Part shown: in pieces, positions 32,515-41,405 of the stretch | Layout: every line of letters begins with the position of its first letter | Numbering within the stretch: the first letter of the stretch is position 1 | From: Planotetraspora phitsanulokensis | GTDB lineage: Bacteria > Actinomycetota > Actinomycetes > Streptosporangiales > Streptosporangiaceae | Assembly: GCF_016863295.1 (NCBI RefSeq) | Contig: NZ_BOOP01000004.1 | Location: 124,001-188,000 of the forward strand | DNA length: 64,000 nucleotides | Direction of reading: 5' to 3' | Program-made: the position numbers and the translations under genes | Notes under the pieces: generated by a model | What the model was told of the DNA's origin: nothing | Database searches by the model: none | What the model saw: the letters and a program-made list of their open reading frames with translations, nothing else

Positions 32515-33683
32515 GGTAGCGAGGCGCGGAGGCGGAACTCTCCAGAAGTGATCTCGTGGTCGAGCCGTCCCCCGGCGAGCCGCACCCGCTCGGTCAGCCC
32601 GATCAGGCCGGTGCCGCTGCCCGGGATGGCGGGGACGGCCGGCGGGCCGTCCGGCAGCGGGTTGCGCAGGTCGATGACCAGGTCCGTCCCCGGCCGCCCG
32701 TCCAGCGTCACCTCGACGGGTACGCCGGGAGCGTGCTTGCGTGCGTTGGTCAGCCCTTCCTGGACGACCCGGTAGGCCGTCCGCCCGGTCGTGGCCGGCA
32801 TCGCCGCCGGATCCGCCGTCCGGTCGTCCAGCCGCACCCGCATCCCCGCGTCGAGCGACTCGCCGACCAGCCGGGGCAGGTCGGTGAGCACGGGCTGCGG
32901 GCGTCCGTCGGCCGCCTCGGGGTCGTCGTCGCGCAGCAGGCTGATGACCTCACGCAACTCGTCGAGCGCCTCATGCACGCCCGCCCGCACCACGCCCGCG
33001 GCGCGGGAGAGCTTCTCCGGAGACGCGTCGGGACGGAACTCCAGCGCGCCCGCGTAGGTGGCCACCAGCGAGAGCCGGTGGGCCAGCACGTCATGCATCT
33101 CGCGGGCGATCTGAGCGCGCTCTGCCACCCTCGCCTCCGCGACCCGGCGGCCCTGCTCCGCCTCCGCGCGGTGGGCCCGTTCACGCAGCGACACGATCAG
33201 GCTGCGGCGAGCCTGTCCCAGCGCGCCCCAGCCGACCAGCGCGGCGTACGCGACGACGACCACGAACACCCACCAGCCGAACGACAGTCCCCCCTGCGGA
33301 CGCGACACGCCCTGAATCGCATGCGCCCCGACCCCCGCCACCGCCACCGCGACCGCGACGGGGAAGCGGCGCCATCGGGCGACGTACGAGGCACCGAAGG
33401 TGGCGGTCGGAGTGGCGACCGGTGACAGCGCGGCCAACACCGTCAGCGCCAGCGCCCCGGTGACGGGCCGGTGGAGCAGCACGGGCATGAGGGCGCATGC
33501 CGCCGTGCCGACCACCAGGTCGAGGAGCAGGACCGTCGTCGTGCCGTGCGCGTCGGAGTGCCCCCAGAACGCGAGCGCGGTCATCGCGGTCATCACGATC
33601 GTCACCACGGTCGTGACGACCCGCCCGGGGACGCCCGCACGCGGGCTCATCACCTCGGCCGGTGCGCAGTCCACGAGATTCAC
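32502..33683 (-). CDS. NarL-type sensor histidine kinase
   Basis: A 393-residue kinase. Four to five membrane segments lie at about 22-40, 50-70, 74-95, 108-125 and 136-155. A coiled-coil-like linker (RERAHRAEAEQGRRVAEARVAERAQ) follows, the HisKA_3 domain carries His197 in AREMHDVLAHRLS, and a HATPase_c domain ends the protein (GTGLIGLTERVRLAGG). It lacks an extracellular sensor domain, so it may sense membrane stress. The gene is divergent from DUF6069 and its upstream region has two hairpin-like palindromes. Confidence 0.92.
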   Translation of the reverse strand: MNLVDCAPAEVMSPRAGVPGRVVTTVVTIVMTAMTALAFWGHSDAHGTTTVLLLDLVVGTAACALMPVLLHRPVTGALALTVLAALSPVATPTATFGASYVARWRRFPVAVAVAVAGVGAHAIQGVSRPQGGLSFGWWVFVVVVAYAALVGWGALGQARRSLIVSLRERAHRAEAEQGRRVAEARVAERAQIAREMHDVLAHRLSLVATYAGALEFRPDASPEKLSRAAGVVRAGVHEALDELREVISLLRDDDPEAADGRPQPVLTDLPRLVGESLDAGMRVRLDDRTADPAAMPATTGRTAYRVVQEGLTNARKHAPGVPVEVTLDGRPGTDLVIDLRNPLPDGPPAVPAIPGSGTGLIGLTERVRLAGGRLDHEITSGEFRLRASLPWPA

Positions 33684-33696
33684 ACGCCCAGATTAG

Positions 33697-33733
33697 GTCG
33701 GGGTCCGGATCCCCGACACCGACCAAAGTCGGT
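33697..33733. promoter_or_regulatory. paired palindromes in the divergent promoter region
   Basis: GTCGGGG (33697-33703) pairs with CCCCGAC (33711-33717), directly followed by ACCGAC-caaa-GTCGGT (33718-33733). Both sit 14-50 bases upstream of the kinase start in the gap to the DUF6069 gene. They are candidate binding sites for the response regulator; strength is unknown. Confidence 0.4.
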
Positions 33734-33871
33734 ACTCCGCCCGACCTGGGTCGTACCGCCCGCGGCCCTGCGGCCGATGCGACGGGCGGCGCACGCGGGC
33801 CATTCTGCACTGGACCGCAAGGGACGCGAACCCGATGAAACGTCCCCCACACCCCCGCGAAGGGAAAGCAG

Positions 33872-34303
33872 ATGTCCGCTCGCCCCGATCTCACTTCCGT
33901 CTCCACCGCACCGGCCGCCGACCGGCCCACCCGCGGCCGCCGGCTCGTCGTCGTGGCCGGCGCCTCGGTCGCCGCGCTCGCGATCTGGGCGCTCGCCGGT
34001 CCCGTGGCCGGGATCGATCTGACCGTACGGCTCAACGGCGCCGACCAGCAGGTCGGCGCGGGCGCCGTCATCGCAGCGAGCCTGGCCGCCGGGCTGGCGG
34101 CCTGGGCGTCACTGGCGCTGCTGGAGCGCCTCACTGACCGGGCCCGCCGCATCTGGACGATCATCGCCGTCGTGGTGCTCGTGTTCTCGCTCACCGGTCC
34201 GCTCGGCGCGGCCGGGGCCGCGGGCATGGCGGTGCTGGCCTGCATGCATCTCACCGTCGCCGCCGTGCTGATCCCGGGTCTGACCGTACGGCGCCGCGGG
34301 TGA
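33872..34303 (+). CDS. DUF6069 family membrane protein
   Basis: A 143-residue protein with four membrane segments at about 24-46, 62-84, 93-112 and 115-136. The first loop holds VAGIDLTVRLNGADQQVGAGAV, a pattern I associate with DUF6069, a family of unknown function often placed next to NarL-type two-component genes in actinomycetes. It is divergent from the kinase, and its GTGA stop/start overlap couples it to the methyltransferase. A GGGAAAG sequence precedes the ATG. Confidence 0.82.
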   Translation: MSARPDLTSVSTAPAADRPTRGRRLVVVAGASVAALAIWALAGPVAGIDLTVRLNGADQQVGAGAVIAASLAAGLAAWASLALLERLTDRARRIWTIIAVVVLVFSLTGPLGAAGAAGMAVLACMHLTVAAVLIPGLTVRRRG

Positions 34304-34947
34304 GCGCGGCACCTCCCGCCGGGAGCCGGCCGCCACTGGGAGCCGCGCTGGGCCCGGCGGGAGCAGGCGACCCGATCGGCGACATGGCCGGCTACACCAG
34401 GCGCAAGCACCGGCTCCTCGCATCCCTGACCGGCACCGTCCTCGAACTCGGAGCCGGCAGGGGAGCCAACTTCGGGCTCCTCCCCGCGGGTGTCACCTGG
34501 ATCGGCCTCGAACCGGACCGGCGGCTGCACGGACGGCTGGCGCGCGCCGCCGCCGCCCACGGCCGCCGGCCCACGATCCTCGGCTCCCCTGCTGAGGAGA
34601 TCCCGCTGCCCGACCGGAGCGTGGACGCCGTCCTGACGACGGTCGTCCTGTGCTCGGTGGCCGACCAGGGCCGCGTGCTCGCGGAGATCCGGCGGGTGTT
34701 GCGGCGCCCGGGCCGTTTCGTGTTCTTCGAGCACGTCGCGGCACCGTCCGGCACGTGGGCGCGAAGGTCGCAGCGACTCTGGGCCGGCGTCTCCCGGCTC
34801 TACGGGGACGGCTGCGATCCCGGCCGGGAGACCTGGAAGACCATCCGGTCGGCGGGCTGGACCGACCTCGACCTGCGATGGTTCACCTCCGGAAGGCGCC
34901 TCGCCGTGTACGGGCCGTACATCGCCGGGCAGGCGGACATCCGCTGA
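34300..34947 (+). CDS. class I SAM-dependent methyltransferase
   Basis: A 215-residue methyltransferase. The SAM-binding motif I is TVLELGAGRGANFGLLP, with the acidic loop GLEPD, motif II-like IPLPDRSVDAVLTTVVLCSV and LRRPGRFVFFEHVAAP. The pattern resembles METTL7-like methyltransferases. It starts at GTG overlapping the DUF6069 stop; the ATG at 34384 would remove the flexible N-terminus and is an alternative. The substrate is unknown. Confidence 0.87.
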   Translation: MSAAPPAGSRPPLGAALGPAGAGDPIGDMAGYTRRKHRLLASLTGTVLELGAGRGANFGLLPAGVTWIGLEPDRRLHGRLARAAAAHGRRPTILGSPAEEIPLPDRSVDAVLTTVVLCSVADQGRVLAEIRRVLRRPGRFVFFEHVAAPSGTWARRSQRLWAGVSRLYGDGCDPGRETWKTIRSAGWTDLDLRWFTSGRRLAVYGPYIAGQADIR

Positions 34948-35012
34948 CCGCAGAATCATTTGGTCGCGAATGTCGCCCCATGTCGCTACGGTCGGTCCGG
35001 CGAAAGGAGATC

Positions 35013-36122
35013 ATGCGCATGACTGGGACAGAGGGCGATGCAGAGGGCGTGACATTCCGGAGCAGGGTACGCGGCTGCCTGCTCGGCGGGGCGATCGGCG
35101 ACGCCCTGGGCGCGCCCATCGAGTTCGACTCCCTCGGCGTCATCCGGCGCAATCACGGCCGCGAAGGGCTGACGGACCTCGTGCACGACTGGCGCGGCAA
35201 GGTCGGCCTGGTCACCGACGACACGCAGATGACGCTGTTCACCGTCGAGGGGCTGATCCGAGCCGGTGTGCGCCAGAGGGAGAAGGGGATCGGCGGCGCC
35301 GAGGTCGACGTCGTCAGGAATGCTTACCTGCGCTGGCTCGACACCCAGGAGCACCAGGCGCCGCCCGCCGCGGACGACCTCGTCCGCACGGGACGGCTCC
35401 GCGAGCAGACCTGGCTGTACTCGCGGCGCGCGCCGGGAAACGCCTGTCTGTCCGGCCTGCGCCAGAAGCTCGGCCCGCTCGCGGGTCCGGGCATGCCTGG
35501 GCCGGTCAACCCCGGCTCCAAGGGCTGCGGCACCGTCATGCGTTCCGCGCCCTTCGGCCTGGCCGCGTCCGACGCGCCCGGCGCCTTCCGGCTCGCCGCG
35601 GAGTGCGCCCAGATCACCCACGGGCATCCCACGGGGTACGTCGCGGCCGGGGCCTTCGCCGCGATCGTCTTCTACCTCTCGCGGGGCGCCACGATGAGCG
35701 AGGCCGTACGGGAGACCCTCGGCCTGATCGGCGACCTGCCCGCGCACGAGGAGACGACTGCGGCGGTCGAGGCCGCGGTGGCCCTGGCGGCCGAGGGACG
35801 GCCGTCGCCGGAGGCCCTGGAGACACTCGGCGGCGCCTGGGTCGCCGAGGAGGCGCTCGCGATCGGGGTCTACTGCGCCCTCGTCAGCGAGCACGACATC
35901 GAGCGCGCGCTGCTGCTCTCCGTGAACCATTCCGGCGACAGCGACTCCACCGGCTCCGTCTGCGGCAACCTCCTGGGGGCCCGCCACGGCGAGGCGATCC
36001 TCCCGCGCTCCTGGTCGTCCCGGCTGGAGGGCAGGGACACCGTCGTCGAACTCGCCGACGACCTCACCGACCTGGTCACCGGCTCCGGCGACCCGCGGCC
36101 GGACAGGTATCCCGGGAACTAG
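35013..36122 (+). CDS. ADP-ribosylglycohydrolase family protein
   Basis: A 369-residue DraG/ARH-type hydrolase. It starts with RGCLLGGAIGDALGAPIEF and has the metal-binding TDDTQMTLF, KGCGTVMRSAPFGL, THGHPTGYVAAGAFA and the second metal site NHSGDSDSTGSVCGNLLGA, so both Mg sites look complete. It should remove ADP-ribose from proteins or nucleotides in the cytosol. The ATG at 35013 has AAAGGAGA 3 bases upstream; the frame is open further upstream but that part overlaps the methyltransferase gene. Its stop shares CTAG with the convergent dehydrogenase. Confidence 0.93.
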   Translation: MRMTGTEGDAEGVTFRSRVRGCLLGGAIGDALGAPIEFDSLGVIRRNHGREGLTDLVHDWRGKVGLVTDDTQMTLFTVEGLIRAGVRQREKGIGGAEVDVVRNAYLRWLDTQEHQAPPAADDLVRTGRLREQTWLYSRRAPGNACLSGLRQKLGPLAGPGMPGPVNPGSKGCGTVMRSAPFGLAASDAPGAFRLAAECAQITHGHPTGYVAAGAFAAIVFYLSRGATMSEAVRETLGLIGDLPAHEETTAAVEAAVALAAEGRPSPEALETLGGAWVAEEALAIGVYCALVSEHDIERALLLSVNHSGDSDSTGSVCGNLLGARHGEAILPRSWSSRLEGRDTVVELADDLTDLVTGSGDPRPDRYPGN

Positions 36123-37138
36123 CGGCGCGGGTCCACGTGGACTTTCGGGGCGTCGCCCCATTCGGGGCGTCGCTCTCCGCCGAGGACGGCCGCGAGGTCC
36201 TCCAGGGCCACGGTCGCGGCGACGAGCGGACGCGGGTCGACGGCGCCGGAGGTGTAGAGGTCGACGGTGCCTTCGAGACCGCCGGAGGCGCTGAGCACGC
36301 CGACGGCGGTGACGTCCTTGAGGGCGATGGTGCGGGTGTCGACGAGGCTCGGCTCGCCGGCGAGCCCGATGTAGACGACACGGCGTCCGGGCTCGACCAG
36401 GTCGAGCGCGAGCGCGGGCAGAGCTGCCGCGTTCGACGCGTCGATGACGGCGTCGAACCGGAGCGCCGGCAACGTCTCCGCGGTCCACACGTGGGCGAAC
36501 CCGAGACGCCGGGCGAAGTCCAGTGACTGTCTCGTACGGCCGAGCAGGTGGACCTCGGCCCCTTCCGCCTCGGCGATGCGTGCGGCGAGCAGCCCGATCG
36601 TGCCGGGCCCCAGGACGAGGAGCCGCTCACCGGGCAGCAGGCCCGCTCCCCGCACCGCGCGCAGCGCGTTGCCGCCCGGCTCGACCAGGGCTCCGAGCGC
36701 CGGATCGAGCGTGTCGGGCAGCGGCTGAAGGGCGCTCACCGGCACGGCCAGTTGCTCGGCGAGGCCGCCCGGCCGGCCGTTGCGGATGCCGATCTCGTAG
36801 CGGTCGGCGCACAGATGCCGGCGGCCGGCTCGGCAGCGGTGGCAGTGCCCGCAGCCGAGCATGGTGTCGCCGGTGACCCGTCGGCCGATCCAGGAGGGGT
36901 CGGCCGCGTCACCCACGGCGGAGACGACGCCGGCCCATTCGTGGCCGATCCGGATGGGGTAGCGCGCCTCACCGGTGTGCAGGTAGGCCATGTCTCCGGA
37001 GAAGAACTCGGCGTCGGTTCCGCAGACGCCGGCACGCTCGACGTCGACGACGACCTCGTCGGGAAGGGGCTCCGGCCGGGGCACGTCCCGGACCTCGGCC
37101 CGGCCGGGCCCGGTGATCACGAACGCGCGCATGGTCAT
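36119..37138 (-). CDS. zinc-dependent alcohol dehydrogenase (MDR superfamily)
   Basis: A 339-residue medium-chain dehydrogenase. Catalytic Zn ligands lie in GVCGTDAEFF and GHEWAG, structural Zn Cys in CGHCHRCRAGRRHLC, and the Rossmann motif is VLGPGTIGLLAARIAEAEGA. It resembles sorbitol/threonine-dehydrogenase-like members. The ATG at 37138 is used; 37132 is a second ATG, and the in-frame extension to 37417 lacks family sequence. Its stop overlaps the convergent ADP-ribosylglycohydrolase stop within CTAG. The substrate is unknown. Confidence 0.92.
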   Translation of the reverse strand: MTMRAFVITGPGRAEVRDVPRPEPLPDEVVVDVERAGVCGTDAEFFSGDMAYLHTGEARYPIRIGHEWAGVVSAVGDAADPSWIGRRVTGDTMLGCGHCHRCRAGRRHLCADRYEIGIRNGRPGGLAEQLAVPVSALQPLPDTLDPALGALVEPGGNALRAVRGAGLLPGERLLVLGPGTIGLLAARIAEAEGAEVHLLGRTRQSLDFARRLGFAHVWTAETLPALRFDAVIDASNAAALPALALDLVEPGRRVVYIGLAGEPSLVDTRTIALKDVTAVGVLSASGGLEGTVDLYTSGAVDPRPLVAATVALEDLAAVLGGERRPEWGDAPKVHVDPRR

Positions 37139-37307
37139 CGAGGCGCCGGAGCCCGCCGGACGTGAGCGGCGTTCCGTCCTGTGCCCGCTCGCGGCGGGCT
37201 GTGCACGTCTTCGGGCTCCACAGGGCCGTATCGTATCGGCGTTTCCGATCATCAGAGCATTGTTCCGGTAAGAACCGGGCGATTCGGACGAATACTCGCG
37301 ATCCGTC

Positions 37308-38732
37308 TCAGGGGGAAGGGCCGGACTCGTCCAGAGGGATCCTGAACACGAACCTGGCTCCCCCGCTGGACGACTCGCCTGCCCGTAACGATCCGTCGTG
37401 CGAGTGGGCGACGTCACGCGCGATGGCCAGGCCGAGGCCGGTGCCGCCGTGGTCGCGGCTGCGTGCCGAGTCCAGCCGGGTGAACCGTTCGAAGACGCGC
37501 TCCCGGTCGGCCTCGGGGATGCCCGGCCCGTCGTCGGCCACGATCACCTCCGCGAAGCCGCCGCATGTCCGCACCTGGACGTCAACGGCGTCCCGCGCGT
37601 GCCGCTGGGCGTTGTCGAGCAGGTTCCGCAACGCCCGGACGAGCTGGGACTGGACCGCCACGACGTGCACGTCCCGTTCGGCCCACAGCCGCACCTCCGG
37701 CCTGGCCGTCCGTGTCGCGACCTCACGCCGGACCAGAGCCGTCAGATTCACCGGCAGCCGCTCGCCGTCGGCGTGGGCCTCGACCCGTGCCAGCAGCAGC
37801 AGATCGGTGATGATCTGCTCGAGCCGGTCGACGTCGCCCATCGCGTCCCCGAGCAGGGCCGCAAGGTCGGTCTCCTCCGGGTGCATCCGGGCCTCCTCCA
37901 GCTCCGTCCGCAGTCCCGCGAGGGGCGTGCGCAGCTCGTGCGAGGCGTCGGCGACGAACTGCCGCTGCCTGGTCAGGATCCGGTCCCTGGACCGCTTGGC
38001 CCGCTCGATCCGGCTGAGCGTGCCGTTCACGGTCCGGGCGAGGTTGGCGATCTCGTCGTCCCCCGGGGGCTCGGGCACCCGTCCGCTCAGGTCGTTGAAG
38101 TTGATCGTGGCGAGCTCGGTGCGGATCGCCTCCACCGGCCTGAGCGTGCGGCCGACCACCAGCCACGTCGCCCACGCCGCCAGAAGGACCAGCACGGCGT
38201 CCTGGATGCCGAACAACCGGGCGAAGATCTCCGTCGAGGTCAGCGCGGCGACCGGCCGGCCCGCGTAGACGACCGGCGAGCTCGCGCCCGGCTGGACCCG
38301 GAGCGCCGACAGCCGCACGCATCCCACCCGCGGCGAGGCGCAGGTCTGCACGTCACGTTCCGGATCACTCGCACTCGGCCAGACCGAGCTGAGGGGCGGC
38401 AGCCCCCGGGCGTCCTTGGAGGCGCCGATCACGTGGTGATCCGGCGCCACCACCTGGACCAGGTTCGCCCCCGCCACCTGCGGCAGGATCAGATCGGACG
38501 CGGTCCCCGCCCGGACGGCGGCCGCCGTGAGGTCGGCCTGTTGCCTGACCTCCAGCCAGATGGCGTCGGCGACCGCCTGCCGTCCCACCGCGCCCTCCGC
38601 CATGGCGGTGGGGATGAGGAGAGCGAGGGCCAGCAGGGTGACCAGGGCGGTGATGCGACCGCGAATGGAGCGAGGACGCGCATACGACAGCAGGCGCCGG
38701 ATACGCGCGGCGCATCGGGACCTGCCGTCCAC
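37308..38732 (-). CDS. orphan sensor histidine kinase (HAMP-HisKA)
   Basis: A 474-residue kinase. Membrane segments lie at 27-46 and about 177-195, around a 130-residue extracytoplasmic domain with two Cys (131, 138). HAMP lies at about 196-248, HisKA has His265 in FVADASHELRTPL, and HATPase_c has LLDNAQRHA, DDGPGIP and GGTGLGLAIARD. The GTG at 38732 has GGGAGG 7 bases upstream; the ATG at 38759 is an alternative with a Shine-Dalgarno touching it. No response-regulator gene is next to it, which is unusual for this class. Confidence 0.9.
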   Translation of the reverse strand: MDGRSRCAARIRRLLSYARPRSIRGRITALVTLLALALLIPTAMAEGAVGRQAVADAIWLEVRQQADLTAAAVRAGTASDLILPQVAGANLVQVVAPDHHVIGASKDARGLPPLSSVWPSASDPERDVQTCASPRVGCVRLSALRVQPGASSPVVYAGRPVAALTSTEIFARLFGIQDAVLVLLAAWATWLVVGRTLRPVEAIRTELATINFNDLSGRVPEPPGDDEIANLARTVNGTLSRIERAKRSRDRILTRQRQFVADASHELRTPLAGLRTELEEARMHPEETDLAALLGDAMGDVDRLEQIITDLLLLARVEAHADGERLPVNLTALVRREVATRTARPEVRLWAERDVHVVAVQSQLVRALRNLLDNAQRHARDAVDVQVRTCGGFAEVIVADDGPGIPEADRERVFERFTRLDSARSRDHGGTGLGLAIARDVAHSHDGSLRAGESSSGGARFVFRIPLDESGPSP

Positions 38733-38936
38733 GGCGTGTCCTCCCTGCAGATGGACCATCTCCCCCGTCTAAGAGATTTCCATACTGTATGCAGCCCTGT
38801 GCTCCGTACCTCCGCTCGCCGGGCCTGCTCCGGCCCGGTGCCATGCGAACGGAGGTCGGCGATGACTCCTCCACGATCCCAGCCCGGGCGGCGTCAGTCT
38901 TTACCGTTAGCCACCATTGGGGACACCTGCTCGCGC

Positions 38937-39755
38937 CTATGCGCGAAGGCCGGCGAACAGGTCGTCCTCCTGATCCGGCGCATCGATGCGGCAGAAGTGA
39001 CGGGTGAAGCACTCCGGGGAGAAGACGCGTGGCTGGACGTCCTCGGGCAGCCGCAGGAGGAATGCGCCGTCCGACTGGCTCGCGTGCGCCCGCAAGGCCT
39101 TGATCTTGTTCTCGACGTACGGCGAGACGTCGACGACGGTGGTGACGAGCTCGTCCGGGGTGCCGAAGTCGTCGGGCATCTCGGCGTCGGCCCAGTCCGC
39201 GCCCAGGGCGCGCATGTGCTCGAACATCTCCCGCATCCTGGCGCGGGGCATGGCACCGTAGTAGAGCTTGTCGGGAATCCCGGTCCTCTCGGTCGCCGCC
39301 ACCGCGATCCGATGGGCCTGGATGTGGTCGGGGTGGCCGTAGCCGCCGTTCTCGTCGTAGGTGACGACCACCTGGGGCCGGTAGTGCTCCATGAGCTTCC
39401 CGAGCTTCGCGGCGGCGTCCTCCACCGGGGCGTTGCTGAAGGCGTCGGGGTGATCGTTGGCCGGCCAGCCGTCCATGCCGGAATCCCGGTATCCAAGCAG
39501 CTCGACGTGGGCGATGCCCAGATGCGCGGCCGACTCCCGCAACTCGCCGAGCCGGTGCTCCGCCACCGCCCGGGGGTCGTGGCCCTCCTCCCCCGGCTTC
39601 ACTCCGCCGGGCCCGTCACCCTGCTCCCCGTTGGTGCACGTCACCAGAACCGTGCGGATTCCCTCATGGGCGTAGCGGGCCAGGATCCCGCCCGTGCTGA
39701 TCACTTCGTCGTCCGGATGGGCGTGCACGGCCATCACGGTCAGTTCTCGAGACAT
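38937..39755 (-). CDS. PIG-L/LmbE family deacetylase (MshB/Mca-like)
   Basis: A 272-residue zinc hydrolase. It has the metal and catalytic motif MAVHAHPDDEVISTGGIL, with VVTYDENGGYGHPDHIQAHRIA further on carrying the third Zn ligand. The pattern, including LGYRDSGMDGWPAN, matches mycothiol-pathway enzymes, which either deacetylate GlcNAc-inositol (MshB) or cleave mycothiol conjugates (Mca). The family also includes sugar deacetylases of other pathways. The ATG at 39755 has GAGGAT upstream and fits the family start. The DUF2809 gene precedes it on the same strand. Confidence 0.88.
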   Translation of the reverse strand: MSRELTVMAVHAHPDDEVISTGGILARYAHEGIRTVLVTCTNGEQGDGPGGVKPGEEGHDPRAVAEHRLGELRESAAHLGIAHVELLGYRDSGMDGWPANDHPDAFSNAPVEDAAAKLGKLMEHYRPQVVVTYDENGGYGHPDHIQAHRIAVAATERTGIPDKLYYGAMPRARMREMFEHMRALGADWADAEMPDDFGTPDELVTTVVDVSPYVENKIKALRAHASQSDGAFLLRLPEDVQPRVFSPECFTRHFCRIDAPDQEDDLFAGLRA

Positions 39756-39762
39756 TCGATCC

Positions 39763-40209
39763 TCAGTTCCGTTCGTCACGGCCGGCAGGCGACGAGGTGG
39801 GCTCCTCGCCGGCCGGGCCGTCCCCTTCGTGGTCACCATCCTGGACGCCGTTCGGCCCACGAGCGCGGACGGGCCTCCTCACCCCGGCGTGGATCACCCA
39901 GGCCGCTCCGGCGCCCACGGCGTACCAGAGCAGGTCAGGAGGGTTGAACGTGCTGCCGAGAATCGGGCGCGCGATCGCGGGCAGATCGAGAAGCTGCGAG
40001 AACTCGATCAGCCAGCTGGCGGCGAGCGAGATCGCCGCCACTCGGGAGGGGCGGGCGGCCGGGACCGCGAGCAGCACGAGCAGATACAGCAGGACGGTGT
40101 AGAGCGCGTCCCCCGCGTACTTGGCGAACGGACCGTCGAGGAACGCTCTGATCAACAGCCCGGCCGCGATCGTCACGACCGCGGCCACGGCGACGGGGAA
40201 ACGCGACAT
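39763..40209 (-). CDS. DUF2809 family membrane protein
   Basis: A 148-residue protein with four membrane segments (about 5-22, 33-52, 56-74 and 92-108). It contains the DUF2809 marks FAKYAGDALYTVLLYLL, SWLIEFSQLLDLPAI and GSTFNPPDLLWYAVGA. The C-terminal 40 residues are charged and cytosolic. Function unknown. Its stop lies 7 bases before the PIG-L gene start on the same strand, so the two are probably co-transcribed. Confidence 0.85.
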   Translation of the reverse strand: MSRFPVAVAAVVTIAAGLLIRAFLDGPFAKYAGDALYTVLLYLLVLLAVPAARPSRVAAISLAASWLIEFSQLLDLPAIARPILGSTFNPPDLLWYAVGAGAAWVIHAGVRRPVRARGPNGVQDGDHEGDGPAGEEPTSSPAGRDERN

Positions 40210-40266
40210 GCGATCACCGTAGCGGCGGCCACCGACAGACTTCCCGCGGCATCGTCCTCAGCGGCT

Positions 40267-40302
40267 GAGACGCCGCCGCGGCACCGTCCTCGGCGGCGTC
40301 TC
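40267..40302. terminator. perfect 11-bp stem-loop
   Basis: GAGACGCCGCC (40267-40277) pairs with GGCGGCGTCTC (40292-40302) around a 14-base loop. It lies about 75 bases beyond the stop of the minus-strand hydrolase and overlaps a small 11-base tandem repeat GCGGCGTCTCT (40293-40314). It probably ends that transcript. Confidence 0.65.
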
Positions 40303-40375
40303 TGCGGCGTCTCTGCGCTGCCGTGGCCACGCTGTGGTCGGCTGCCAGGTTCCCTCCGGCCGGCCTGTCAGGCGA

Positions 40376-41248
40376 TCACTCATCCTCCGGCAGGGGCCGT
40401 CCGGCGGCGAAGGCGTGGATGAGCCGCCAGACCTCCGCGGGCGCCTCTTCCTGAGCGAAGTGGCCCGCGCCCGGCACCAGGGCCGTGGTCAGGTTCTCCA
40501 GCCCGGCCGCGCGGAGTCCGGCGGCGTATGCCGCGATCTCGCCCACTTCACCGTCGCCCCGCAGGTAGAGCACCGGGGTGCGCACGGCACCCGTCGCGGC
40601 GGCGTTGTCCCTGGCGTCCTGGCCGAAAGCCCGATAGAGGTCGAACCCGGCGGTGAGTGAGGCGTCGCTGCCGTAGGCGGCGGCGTGGGCGGCACGCGAC
40701 TCCTCGGTGATCTTCGACGGGTCCACCGACAGAACGTCATAGAAGTAGGTGAAATACTCAGCCTGACGCCCCCGTACCAATGTCTCGGGCAGCGCCGGCA
40801 CGTTGTGCAGGCCGAAATGCCAGATATAGGGATTCCTGATGACATCGGCCCACGGCTCCACACCGGGGATCACGGTGTTCATGATGACGACGCGGGCGAT
40901 CTCCGGATACTGCCGGAGGAACGCGTAGGCCACCATCCCGCCGGCGTCATGGCCGACCAGGGTGACATCGGTGAGCTCGAAGGCCTGGATCAGCTCCCGG
41001 ACTCTCTCGGCCACGATCCGTTTGCTGCCGCCGTCTGCCGTGGTGGTGGACTCGCCCACCCCCGGCAGGTCGATGGCGACGGCACGGGAGTCCCGCCCGG
41101 CAAGCGCCATGACCTCCTTCCAGGTCCGCCACGATTCCGGCCAGCCGTGCAGGAACAGGTAGGGCCGGCCGTGGGGGTCGCCGGCCTCGACGACGTGCAG
41201 GGTGCAGTCTCCGGCGTCCAGGTGCCTGTGGCTGAACTCAATAGGCAT
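40376..41248 (-). CDS. alpha/beta hydrolase, epoxide-hydrolase/dehalogenase-like
   Basis: A 290-residue hydrolase with HGWPESWRTWKEVM after the oxyanion loop, a nucleophile elbow GHDAGG whose nucleophile is Asp (as in epoxide hydrolases and haloalkane dehalogenases), a helical cap and GHFAQEE with the catalytic His at the end. The Asp nucleophile and HGWP motif favour an epoxide hydrolase. It has no signal peptide. An inverted repeat overlaps its start codon, suggesting local repression. Confidence 0.88.
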   Translation of the reverse strand: MPIEFSHRHLDAGDCTLHVVEAGDPHGRPYLFLHGWPESWRTWKEVMALAGRDSRAVAIDLPGVGESTTTADGGSKRIVAERVRELIQAFELTDVTLVGHDAGGMVAYAFLRQYPEIARVVIMNTVIPGVEPWADVIRNPYIWHFGLHNVPALPETLVRGRQAEYFTYFYDVLSVDPSKITEESRAAHAAAYGSDASLTAGFDLYRAFGQDARDNAAATGAVRTPVLYLRGDGEVGEIAAYAAGLRAAGLENLTTALVPGAGHFAQEEAPAEVWRLIHAFAAGRPLPEDE

Positions 41249-41281
41249 GAATCATGCATATCTGAAAGACATGAATCGTGC
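41245..41281 (-). promoter_or_regulatory. palindromic operator at the hydrolase start
   Basis: GCATGA-A-TCATGC (41245-41257) is a perfect inverted repeat that includes the ATG of the hydrolase. A second, imperfect copy ACATGAATCGTGC lies at 41269-41281, 24 bases away. The 24-base spacing of about two helical turns suggests cooperative dimer binding. The regulator is not adjacent. Confidence 0.55.
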
Positions 41282-41405
41282 CGGTCCTGGATCAGATGGC
41301 GGCCAAAGCGCGCACGCGCATGATCATTGATCAGTGGGGACACGATCATCCCGACCCCGTGGGACGCGGCGGCACCCTCGGGACGGCACTAGCATCGTTC
41401 GGGAT

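Noticed and set aside
33181-34959. 592-codon minus-strand ORF across kinase, DUF6069 and methyltransferase genes
   Set aside because: It crosses three well-supported genes and has no recognisable domain.
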